From Deltaproteobacteria bacterium CG_4_8_14_3_um_filter_43_13 (GTDB taxonomy: Bacteria > Desulfobacterota > UBA8473), in NCBI GenBank assembly GCA_002782605.1, contig PFIF01000255.1, positions 631 through 6,655 on the forward strand: 6,025 nucleotides of DNA. The letters run 5' to 3'. A model generated the notes under the pieces. It made no database searches. It was not told the origin of the DNA and saw only the letters and a program-made list of their open reading frames with translations. The translations under genes were made by a program, and so were the position numbers. This document shows, in pieces, positions 1 through 5,991 of the stretch. The stretch's first letter is position 1. Each line of letters begins with the position of its first letter.

Positions 1-234
1 AAAAACGAGTAAATAGCCATGCTTGAACTCCAGACCTTTCAGAATAAGGATTTAGTCCTCAAGGTATCTCCCAACTGCGATCCCAAGAGGTTTGATACTG
101 AGGATGACATACCTTTCTAAGTTACTCTGTTCACCGACACGCTGTTGATAATGTTGTAGAATTAGGGACGGATGGGAATTAATGTAATAAAGCTGGATTA
201 AATATGATGCCCTAGAAAAAGACTAAAAACTAAA
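1..234. other. Left-edge region without a convincing gene
   Basis: All three forward frames meet a stop within the first 26 bases, so no upstream forward gene extends far in. A 33-codon ATG frame spans 19-120 on the plus strand, right after an in-frame TAA at 10-12. It has only a weak purine stretch before it and matches nothing I recognise, so I do not call it a gene. From 121 to 234 I see no coding frame and no strong promoter. A TATGAT at 203-208 could be a -10 element for the methyltransferase gene, but no good -35 sits 16-18 bases upstream. Confidence 0.4.
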
Positions 235-939
235 ATGTATGAATCACCCTTCGTTTTTAGTAAAATAGATAAAATGTTTTGCGCTGAACATGAAGCAGAA
301 TACCAACAAGGAAAGCTTCAACCCTTTTATTATAACCCTGACAAAGAGATTAAACTTTTTCATGGTGACTCTCTATCTATACTGAAAAAAGCGCCTGATA
401 CTTGTATTGATATGATTTTTGCTGACCCGCCTTACTTTGGCAATCAATCAGGATTGGTTATAAAACGTAATGACGGACATGCGGATACGTTTGACACTCA
501 AAAAGCAACATGGGCTTATTCTAAATCCATTAATTATCAATTTGAGTTTCATTATACATGGCTCAAAGAAGCTCAACGCATACTTAAAAAAGGGGCTACT
601 CTCTGGGTCACAGGGACTTATCATAGTATTGGCGTTATAAATGTTGTACTGCAAGACTTAGGGTTCAAAATACTTAATGATATAATCCTCCACAAGAGGA
701 ACGCTCCGCCAAACTTTAAAGGTTCGTGCTTCAGGGCTGTTACTGAGACTATGCTATGGGCAAAGAAAGATTCATCAGGGAGAACAAAATTTAATTATAA
801 AACGATGAAGGAATTAAATGGCGGGGTTCAGATGAAGAATATCTGGGAATACTGGGCTGAGAAAAACCCTTTTCGCCATCCAGCTACAAAACAACCTATT
901 GTTTTAGAAACTGCAATTTTAGCAGGAAATTTAAATTAA
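235..939 (+). CDS. Beta-class DNA methyltransferase, C-terminally truncated
   Basis: This encodes 234 residues of an N6-adenine or N4-cytosine DNA methyltransferase that would transfer a methyl group from SAM to an exocyclic amino group in a short DNA site. Catalytic motif IV is ADPPYF (D64-P65-P66-Y67), preceded by the HGDSL segment (residues 43-47). The middle part (NAPPNFKG, then a TETMLWA segment and NYKTMKELN) resembles the M.HinfI and M2.DpnII branch of the beta class, from memory of those families. Order IV, recognition region, X marks the beta class. A motif-X-like HPATKQP lies at 215-221. The family then continues with motif I (DPFxGSGTT, the SAM loop) and roughly 50-70 more residues, but here the frame stops after LAGNLN. 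The protein therefore lacks its main cofactor-binding element and is probably inactive unless complemented. No good Shine-Dalgarno precedes the ATG; Met14 is an alternative start, also without one. The 3' end overlaps the convergent gene by 9 bases. Target specificity cannot be read from sequence. Confidence 0.85.
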   Translation: MYESPFVFSKIDKMFCAEHEAEYQQGKLQPFYYNPDKEIKLFHGDSLSILKKAPDTCIDMIFADPPYFGNQSGLVIKRNDGHADTFDTQKATWAYSKSINYQFEFHYTWLKEAQRILKKGATLWVTGTYHSIGVINVVLQDLGFKILNDIILHKRNAPPNFKGSCFRAVTETMLWAKKDSSGRTKFNYKTMKELNGGVQMKNIWEYWAEKNPFRHPATKQPIVLETAILAGNLN

Positions 940-1710
940 ATTAAGAAGTTCTTTACGCCTAGTATCGGTCAATATTACTATTTCACAATCATATTTCATA
1001 CAAGTCTGGCAAGAGCAAATATTTTTCTTGTAATTGGCATCACCAACAAGGATAACGTCAACTTTTTCCTTTTTTAGCATATGGTAATGATAAGAGTCTC
1101 GTCTAATGGCTGATGGCAAACGTTCAAACATTTCAGAAGTCTCACAATTAGGTAATATCCGTATGCTGATGTTCTTTGATTCGGAGAGTAATGTAGAGGA
1201 TACGTTATGATGTCCCCAGTATGATAGAATATTCTTGCTTTCAATAGAAAGGAGTCCATTAATAGGTGTAAGAAAATTATCAAATGACTCTATTTTCTGC
1301 TTCATTTTCATTGTTACCTTATTACAAAATTCATCAGGGTCATCAATTTCATCATTAATACTATCAATGACATCAGAAAAGAAGAATGCTTGCACTCGAC
1401 TATTTTTATTGCCAATCCATCCACCTGCTTGGCCATCGAGAAGTAATTTTATTGCGGAACCTTTTAGTGAAACACCATCAAAACGAGGCAAATCCTTTAT
1501 TTTTTCTAAACGGTTTATTGGGTTTGAATAAAAAGTGTTAGCCCTAAAATTAAAGATAGTTTTTAGTTCGTTGATGGAATCTTCATGGGCGATGAGTGAA
1601 TAATGAGAAAATCTATTCAATATGGTTTCGTAACAGCTCTGTGTAAGTGGTGTTATTGCAACCAAAGGCATAATGCTGGAAGACTCAAGTCCTACCCTAA
1701 GAGATGTCAT
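931..1710 (-). CDS. Unrecognised 259-residue protein, candidate restriction endonuclease
   Basis: I do not recognise this family. Position is the main clue: it follows a controller-type HTH gene in the same direction and converges on a DNA methyltransferase, the usual place of the endonuclease in C-regulated Type II systems, and 259 residues is a typical length. The start at 1710 is supported by an ATGA overlap with the restored frame of the HTH gene, which implies translational coupling. Visible features are an acidic stretch (IDDPDEF, 122-128), D144 followed by E157-S-K159 (a possible but unproven D...ExK site), a second ESKNI at 177-181, a GHH at 166-168, and a Cys cluster C232, C234, C237, C242 near the C-terminus that could bind metal. 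The ends also loosely recall PIN-like nucleases (LESSSIMPL at 8-16; CEIVILTD at 242-249), with Glu in place of the usual first Asp. No signal peptide or membrane segment is seen. Function is inferred from context only. Confidence 0.6.
   Translation of the reverse strand: MTSLRVGLESSSIMPLVAITPLTQSCYETILNRFSHYSLIAHEDSINELKTIFNFRANTFYSNPINRLEKIKDLPRFDGVSLKGSAIKLLLDGQAGGWIGNKNSRVQAFFFSDVIDSINDEIDDPDEFCNKVTMKMKQKIESFDNFLTPINGLLSIESKNILSYWGHHNVSSTLLSESKNISIRILPNCETSEMFERLPSAIRRDSYHYHMLKKEKVDVILVGDANYKKNICSCQTCMKYDCEIVILTDTRRKELLNLI
938..951 (+). repeat. 14-bp direct repeat, left copy
   Basis: The 14-mer AAATTAAGAAGTTC occurs here and again at 1714-1727 in the same orientation. This copy lies at the 3' end of the 259-residue gene and begins within the stop codon of the truncated methyltransferase. 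The match is exact; similarity beyond it is weak. The two copies bracket almost the whole 259-residue reading frame with a period of 776 bp. Confidence 0.8.
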
Positions 1711-1921
1711 TTGAAATTAAGAAGTTCAGAAAGGCTAATGCTAAAAGCCTTTGCAATTTTTCTATATTTATTAATGAAATATTTCTCACGCCCCGTTCTA
1801 TATCACCAATATACTGGCGACTTAATCCGCTTCGTTCCGCCAAACCCTCTTGGGTTATCTCTCTGGCAGAACGAAGCTCTCTAACGCGATCACCGAACTT
1901 TTTGGTTATTTTCCTTTTCAT
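1697..1921 (-). CDS. XRE-family HTH controller (C-protein-like), frameshifted at its end
   Basis: This is a small DNA-binding regulator of the type that controls restriction-modification genes. The N-terminal part is canonical: FGDRVRELR at 9-17, ITQEGLAERSGL at 22-33, the recognition helix around SRQYIGDIERG at 34-44, then VRNISLINIEK to residue 55. After K55 the frame reads LQRLLALAFLNFLISNDIS, which does not fit the family. Adding one base to the run of five A's (T-run 1757-1761 on the plus strand) gives IAKAFSISLSELLNFK and a stop at 1709-1707. That is the expected C-protein tail, with its TGA overlapping the ATG of the next gene. The restored product would have 71 residues instead of 74. 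The frameshift affects the last helix, which in C proteins supports dimerisation. No Shine-Dalgarno precedes the ATG; C genes are often translated from leaderless mRNA. Whether the lesion is biological or a sequencing indel cannot be decided here. Confidence 0.85.
   Translation of the reverse strand: MKRKITKKFGDRVRELRSAREITQEGLAERSGLSRQYIGDIERGVRNISLINIEKLQRLLALAFLNFLISNDIS
1714..1727 (+). repeat. 14-bp direct repeat, right copy
   Basis: This is the second exact copy of AAATTAAGAAGTTC. It lies four bases upstream of the start codon of the 259-residue gene, within the end of the HTH gene. On the minus strand it encodes ELLN in the restored HTH frame, and the left copy encodes ELLN at the end of the 259-residue protein. 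Confidence 0.8.
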
Positions 1922-2003
1922 ATGTGTTAAGATATCTAAAGACTACTATGCGTGTCTACCAACAATAAGTGTCATTGCAAAATTACTCAAGGGAGGTTAT
2001 ATT
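1922..2003. promoter_or_regulatory. Divergent regulatory gap between controller and 60-residue gene
   Basis: This 82-bp gap must hold promoters for both divergent genes. For the controller (minus strand), a weak TTGGTA (1962-1957) and TTAGAT (1939-1934) are 17 bases apart and end about 12 bases before the ATG, which would suit a leaderless or near-leaderless transcript. Two symmetric elements lie here: AGAC...GTCT (1940-1943 and 1953-1956, 10-base spacer) and the perfect palindrome AGATATCT (1930-1937). Either could be a controller operator (C-box). None closely matches a published consensus that I can recall, so operator identity is inference. I could not pick a clear plus-strand promoter. 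Confidence 0.35.
1991..1996 (+). promoter_or_regulatory. Strong Shine-Dalgarno of the 60-residue gene
   Basis: GGGAGG stands 7 bases before the ATG at 2004. It fixes the start there rather than at the much earlier ATG at 1704 in the same frame, which would run antisense through the whole HTH gene. Confidence 0.75.
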
Positions 2004-2186
2004 ATGTTTTTCTTGCATGAGACTAATGACTTCGTTCAAAGCTTTGAGACATTCGAGGAATTAAAGGAATATATTGAAATAAGGCATGCGGAAGAAGGTG
2101 GATTCGATTGGATTTCTGAACTAAAAGATAATAAAAGAGAATATTATGGGTGTAGTTGGATATTGAATATTGAGCCGATTGGATAA
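2004..2186 (+). CDS. 60-residue acidic hypothetical protein
   Basis: I do not recognise this family. The start is set by GGGAGG 7 bases upstream, and the product has 60 residues. It is strongly acidic: about 14 Asp/Glu against 5 Lys/Arg, with an acidic, helix-prone stretch FETFEELKEYIEIRHAEEGG (15-34). The C-terminal third has aromatic and strand-like segments (FDWISEL, YYGCSWILNIE) and a single Cys near residue 50. There is no signal peptide or membrane segment. It is divergent from the HTH controller and precedes the hairpin-bearing gap before alaS. A small acidic partner of a restriction or toxin gene is conceivable, but nothing in the sequence proves it. Confidence 0.6.
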   Translation: MFFLHETNDFVQSFETFEELKEYIEIRHAEEGGFDWISELKDNKREYYGCSWILNIEPIG

Positions 2187-2210
2187 AATTATGATATAGT
2201 TAAATCAATG

Positions 2211-2238
2211 CTCTTGGTGCCTTTGGCGGCACCTGGAG
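2211..2238. other. GC-rich stem-loop before alaS
   Basis: GGTGCC (2216-2221) and GGCACC (2228-2233) form a perfect 6-bp stem around the loop TTTGGC. The flanks CTCTT and TGGAG extend it by four pairs, one of them a G-U in RNA, after one T-T mismatch. No T-run follows on the plus strand, so it is not a classic intrinsic terminator of the 60-residue gene. It could be a transcript-end stabiliser, a protein site or a relic. The rest of the 171-bp gap shows no clear promoter for alaS. Confidence 0.5.
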
Positions 2239-2357
2239 TGTTGTCTATATGCTAAAGGAAAAAAGTAAGAATATTACATACAAATCATTCTGAAGAAGTT
2301 TTACTGATTGGAAAATAATATTTTTGTTAAAAGGGAATTCACCTTTGGGGATCGGTA

Positions 2358-5009
2358 ATGACTGGCAGTGAAATACGACAAAGATTTTTGAAGTACTTTG
2401 AGAAAAAAGGACATGCGATAGTCGGCAGCTCCTCATTAATCCCTAAACAGGACCCAACTCTAATCTTTACCAACGCAGGTATGGTTCAGTTTAAAGGGGT
2501 ATTTTTGGGGGAAGAGAAAAGAGAGTACGCTCGAGCTGCAACATCTCAAAAATGTGTTCGGGCAGGGGGCAAACACAATGATCTGGAAAATGTGGGGGTA
2601 ACTGCGCGTCATCATACCTTCTTTGAGATGTTGGGCAACTTTTCTTTTGGTGATTATTTTAAGGAAGAGGCCATTTATATGAGTTGGGAGTTTCTGACCA
2701 AGGAATTGGATCTCCCTGAAGATAAGATGTGGATTACCGTGTTTAAGGATGATAATGAGGCTTTTGATATCTGGAGAGATAGGATTGGAGCACCAGATAG
2801 TAAGATTATCAGAATGGGAGAAGAAGATAACTTCTGGGCAATGGGAGAGACGGGCCCCTGTGGTCCTTGTTCAGAGATTCTGATAGATCAGGGAAAGGGA
2901 GTAGGATGTGGAAAATCCACATGTAAGGTGGGGTGTGATTGTGATAGATTCTTAGAGCTATGGAATTTGGTATTCATGCAATTTGACCGGAATTCAGATG
3001 GAGTCTTGACCCCTCTTCCCAAGCCCAGCATTGATACAGGCATGGGACTGGAGAGGATAAGCGCTGTTGTCCAGGGGGTAAAGACCAACTATGATACTGA
3101 CCTGTTTAAGGTATTGATTGGCTTTGTAGAGGAGATTTCCGAGAAAAAGTATGATGATAATGAGAGAGATAGTGTCTCCATAAAGGTGATAGTAGATCAT
3201 AGCCGGGCTATAACCTTCCTCATAGGGGACGGGGTGCTGCCTTCCAATGAGGGCAGAGGATATGTGCTTAGGCGTATTATGAGGAGAGCTGCCCGTCATG
3301 GAAAGATACTGGGTCTGGATAAACCCTTCTTGTATAAAGTCTCAGGTACTGTGGTGGATGTTATGCGGGAAGCCTATCCTGAACTTGCAGATGCAAGGAA
3401 TTATATAGCCAAAATCGTCCATAATGAAGAAGAACGTTTCTCCCAGACCCTGAATAGTGGTCTTGCCATATTGAATGAAGAGATGGAAAGACTAAAGGAC
3501 AGTAAGAAAAAACAAATTCCAGGCCATCTGCTTTTTAAACTACACGATACCTATGGATTCCCGGTAGATCTGGCACATGACGTCGTGAAATACGAAGGGT
3601 TTACCATTGATGAAAAAGGGTTTCAAAAGGCCATGAATGAACAGAGGCAGAGGGCAAAAGAATCATGGAAAGGGTCGGGTGAAGAAGGTGTTTCTGAGAT
3701 ATATAAAAGGCTTGTCAAGGATAAGATTGAATCTTCCTTTTCCGGGTATGAAAACGAGGGTATTGACATATCAGACTCCGTAATGGCCATTATTAAGGAT
3801 GGCAAGGAAGTGGAATCCGCTTGTGAGGGAGATTATATTGAAGTTGTGACAAAACACACCCCTTTTTATGGGGAATCAGGAGGCCAGATTGGAGATACCG
3901 GGGCCATCATAAACGATACCCTTTTTTTTGAGGTAGAGGATACCTTAAGGCCCCTGCCAAATTTGATTGTTCATAGAGGTGAAATCAAAAAGGGTTCTAT
4001 TAAAAAGGATGACAATGTGTCTTTTCGCCTCAGCAAAGATAAACGACAAAAAATTGCCAACAACCATACAGCGACCCACTTGCTCCACTCTGCCCTGAGG
4101 GAGGTGCTGGGTGACCATGTTAAACAATCAGGATCCCTTGTTGCTTCTGAAAGGCTCCGATTTGATTTTACCTATTTCTCTCAGATAACCAGTAGAGAAC
4201 TCCTTATGGTAGAGGAACTGGTCAATCAAAAGATTAGGGAAAACATAGAGATTGAAACCCACGTGATGCCGGTTACAAGGGCTTTAGAAAGCGGAGCCAT
4301 AGCCCTTTTTGGGGAAAAATACGGCAATGAAGTCAGGGTTGTGGAAATACCTGGTTATAGCAAAGAGCTCTGTGGGGGTACCCATACAAGACGCACAGGG
4401 GATATTGGTATTTTTAAAATAATCAACGAATCCGGTATTGCCGCTGGGGTGAGGAGGATAGAGGCATTAACAGGCGAGGAGGCATTAAGGCACATAAACA
4501 AGGAAGAAGATATATTAGAAGAGATTGGATTAATCCTGAAAGCCAAGAAGGATGAGACAGTAGACAAAGTAGAGAAGCTGCTCCGGTATAACAAAAATCT
4601 GGAGAAGGAGGTAGAGTCTCTTCAAGGCAGATTTGCAAGCAGGCAATCAGAAGATCTGTTAGATCTGATTAAGGAGGTTGAAGGGATTAACATATTATCT
4701 GCAAAGGTAAATATAGATAACCCAAAAGGCTTAAGGGAGTTAGCTGATAAATTGAGATGCCGGTTGACATCAGGAATCATCCTCCTGGCCGGGCAAAAGG
4801 ATAAAGATATCATGTTAGTTCTTGTGGTTACAAAAGATATTACCAATAGATTTGATGCAGGCAAGATAATAAAAGATATTGCCAGAATGGTTGGTGGAAG
4901 TGGTGGCGGCAGACCAGATATGGCTCAGGCCGGGGGAAACAACTTGAAAGATCTTGATAAAGCACTGGAGAGCATTTATGAGATAGTTAAGAAAACTGCC
5001 TCTACCTGA
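2358..5009 (+). CDS. alaS: Alanyl-tRNA synthetase
   Basis: This cytoplasmic class II synthetase charges tRNA-Ala with alanine using ATP and removes mischarged Ser and Gly. At 883 residues it is full length for the bacterial family (E. coli 876). The N-terminus (MTGSEIRQRFLKYF) aligns with family starts, and GGGG at 2347-2350 is a Shine-Dalgarno 7 bases before the ATG. In order: the catalytic core with TSQKCVRAGGKHNDL (62-76) and HHTFFEMLGNFSFGDYF (85-101, motif 2 region); motif 3 GMGLER (228-233); the tRNA-recognition helices to about 450; the editing domain with Zn ligands H570, H574 (HTATH) and C672, H676 (CGGTH); and the C-Ala domain ending in the glycine-rich GGSGGGRPDMAQAGG (846-860). 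A Cys cluster C184, C189, C193, C195 lies in the aminoacylation domain, where E. coli has a Cys-free Gly-rich loop. The gene overlaps the convergent bamD by 8 bases. A recA-recX context, common for alaS, is not seen here. Confidence 0.98.
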   Translation: MTGSEIRQRFLKYFEKKGHAIVGSSSLIPKQDPTLIFTNAGMVQFKGVFLGEEKREYARAATSQKCVRAGGKHNDLENVGVTARHHTFFEMLGNFSFGDYFKEEAIYMSWEFLTKELDLPEDKMWITVFKDDNEAFDIWRDRIGAPDSKIIRMGEEDNFWAMGETGPCGPCSEILIDQGKGVGCGKSTCKVGCDCDRFLELWNLVFMQFDRNSDGVLTPLPKPSIDTGMGLERISAVVQGVKTNYDTDLFKVLIGFVEEISEKKYDDNERDSVSIKVIVDHSRAITFLIGDGVLPSNEGRGYVLRRIMRRAARHGKILGLDKPFLYKVSGTVVDVMREAYPELADARNYIAKIVHNEEERFSQTLNSGLAILNEEMERLKDSKKKQIPGHLLFKLHDTYGFPVDLAHDVVKYEGFTIDEKGFQKAMNEQRQRAKESWKGSGEEGVSEIYKRLVKDKIESSFSGYENEGIDISDSVMAIIKDGKEVESACEGDYIEVVTKHTPFYGESGGQIGDTGAIINDTLFFEVEDTLRPLPNLIVHRGEIKKGSIKKDDNVSFRLSKDKRQKIANNHTATHLLHSALREVLGDHVKQSGSLVASERLRFDFTYFSQITSRELLMVEELVNQKIRENIEIETHVMPVTRALESGAIALFGEKYGNEVRVVEIPGYSKELCGGTHTRRTGDIGIFKIINESGIAAGVRRIEALTGEEALRHINKEEDILEEIGLILKAKKDETVDKVEKLLRYNKNLEKEVESLQGRFASRQSEDLLDLIKEVEGINILSAKVNIDNPKGLRELADKLRCRLTSGIILLAGQKDKDIMLVLVVTKDITNRFDAGKIIKDIARMVGGSGGGRPDMAQAGGNNLKDLDKALESIYEIVKKTAST

Positions 5010-5760
5010 GTTTTGCTAAAAGCTTCTGAGCTTTACTGTAGTGCTCACTCTTGGGATAGTTTTCTACCAGATGAGTAAGCGCAGTCTTTGCTTTTTCCTT
5101 CTCCTCCAGCGACAGATAGGACTCTCCGATATAGAGGTATACCTTGTCTTTAATGCTGGATTTAGGGAAATTTTCCAAAATTCCATTGAACCTATAGAGA
5201 GCTGAGATGTACTTCTCTCTTTTAAAATAGAGATGCCCCACATAAAACTCATGCTGAGCAAGTTTCTCTTTACATATTTCCAGCATCTTCTGAGCTGAGC
5301 TTGCATAAGTGGAGGAAGGATACCTGGAGATAAGATATTCAAATTGTTTGACAGCGTTTTCAGTGAATGTTTGATCCCGGTCTATGGATAGAATCTGTTT
5401 AAAATAAGACATACCGATCTGATATATGACGTAAGAGATAACGGGATTGGTGGGATGGAGTTTTCTGAAATCTTCATAATGAGCTATGGCCTCACTGTAT
5501 TCCTTTTCGTGATAATAGGAGTCGGCTATCCTCAGCTCTGCTACAATGGAATATTTACTTAAAGGGTAATTGTCTCTCAGTTCCTCAAATGCCTCCCGTG
5601 CTTTTCTGTATTTTTCATCTTGATAATAAGTAAAAGCTTGATTAAACAACCCCTCAACGGTATTAATCTTCCTCTCTTTTGTCCAGAAACAACTGGTTAT
5701 CGATAATGATAGAAATAAGAACACCAACAAAAGGAGCCGTTTCCCTATTAATGCCTTCAT
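5002..5760 (-). CDS. bamD: Outer-membrane assembly lipoprotein, BamD/ComL family
   Basis: This encodes a TPR lipoprotein of the BAM complex, which inserts beta-barrel proteins into the outer membrane with BamA. Starting at 5760 it has 252 residues (E. coli BamD 245). I chose this start, not the ATG at 5778, because the upstream codons are themselves the GGAGG/AGGGAG ribosome site and the signal peptide begins properly here. The signal peptide is MKALIGKR plus a Leu/Phe-rich core ending in lipobox ITSC, with Cys24 as the lipidated residue; the mature protein would be tethered to the inner face of the outer membrane. TPR-like helix pairs lie near residues 36-68, 73-105, 109-148, 169-202 and 206-239, with the family's recurring YP-S-Y turns (for example NYPLSKY, RYPSSTY, NYPKSEHY). 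It is probably monocistronic from the promoter at 5849-5821. Another TPR lipoprotein of the YbgF/CpoB type is less likely given length and lipobox. Confidence 0.9.
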   Translation of the reverse strand: MKALIGKRLLLLVFLFLSLSITSCFWTKERKINTVEGLFNQAFTYYQDEKYRKAREAFEELRDNYPLSKYSIVAELRIADSYYHEKEYSEAIAHYEDFRKLHPTNPVISYVIYQIGMSYFKQILSIDRDQTFTENAVKQFEYLISRYPSSTYASSAQKMLEICKEKLAQHEFYVGHLYFKREKYISALYRFNGILENFPKSSIKDKVYLYIGESYLSLEEKEKAKTALTHLVENYPKSEHYSKAQKLLAKLR

Positions 5761-5764
5761 GAAT

Positions 5765-5776
5765 CTCCCTTCCTCC
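5765..5776 (-). promoter_or_regulatory. Ribosome binding site that sets the bamD start
   Basis: On the minus strand GGAGGAAGGGAG ends four bases before the ATG at 5760. The same bases would be codons 2-5 of the longer reading from 5778, which has no comparable site of its own. This favours the shorter product. Confidence 0.75.
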
Positions 5777-5820
5777 ATCCAGTTTTTAGTCTGCCAATTA
5801 AATCCAGTGGAGTGTTATTG

Positions 5821-5849
5821 TATATATAGCCATTTATAAAAAAAGTCAA
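5821..5849 (-). promoter_or_regulatory. Sigma70-type promoter of bamD
   Basis: On the minus strand, TTGACT (5849-5844) and TATATA (5826-5821) are separated by 17 bases that include a run of T's. The predicted transcript start near 5814 leaves a leader of about 54 nt before the ATG at 5760. Confidence 0.65.
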
Positions 5850-5962
5850 TATCAATTGAATCTGGAGTTTCCTGAGTTTTTTATTGAGGGTGTTTCTAAG
5901 TCATTGGAATAAATGAGGAATAAAAATTATAGAAGCGGAAAGCGACATTTTTTTGGGAAAGT

Positions 5963-5991
5963 TTGAAGATTCCTGAGTATAATAGTATAAT
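5963..5991 (+). promoter_or_regulatory. Rightward promoter near the window edge
   Basis: TTGAAG (5963-5968), a 17-base spacer and a perfect TATAAT (5986-5991) point rightwards out of the window. A second TATAAT lies 8 bases upstream (5978-5983) without a good -35. AAGATTC (5966-5972) and GAATCTT (6007-6013) form a 7-bp inverted repeat around the -10 region. The driven gene is not in the window. The rest of 5850-6025 shows no coding frame. Confidence 0.5.

Noticed and set aside
19..120. 33-codon plus-strand reading frame
   Set aside because: Too short, with only a weak ribosome site and no recognisable relative; chance frames of this size are common.
1235..1531. Plus-strand 98-codon frame opposite the 259-residue gene, and similar antisense frames opposite alaS and bamD
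   Set aside because: They lack ribosome sites and family resemblance and are explained as shadows of the genes on the other strand.
1704..2003. Upstream extension of the 60-residue gene to an ATG at 1704
   Set aside because: It would run antisense through the whole HTH gene, while a strong GGGAGG site stands before the ATG at 2004.
2187..2357. T-box riboswitch in the alaS leader
   Set aside because: The conserved TGGNACCGCG T-box sequence and a following terminator are absent; the hairpin alone is not enough.
5019..5034. AAAGCT/AGCTTT hairpin as a terminator for alaS
   Set aside because: The stem is weak and AT-rich, lies inside bamD coding sequence, and has no T-run after it on the plus strand.
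5761..5778. Six-codon N-terminal extension of bamD
   Set aside because: These codons form the ribosome site of the ATG at 5760, and they would place acidic residues ahead of the signal peptide.
5869..5978. TTCCTGAGT repeated at 5869-5877 and 5970-5978
   Set aside because: Only two 9-bp copies in AT-rich noncoding DNA with no further structure; compatible with chance.
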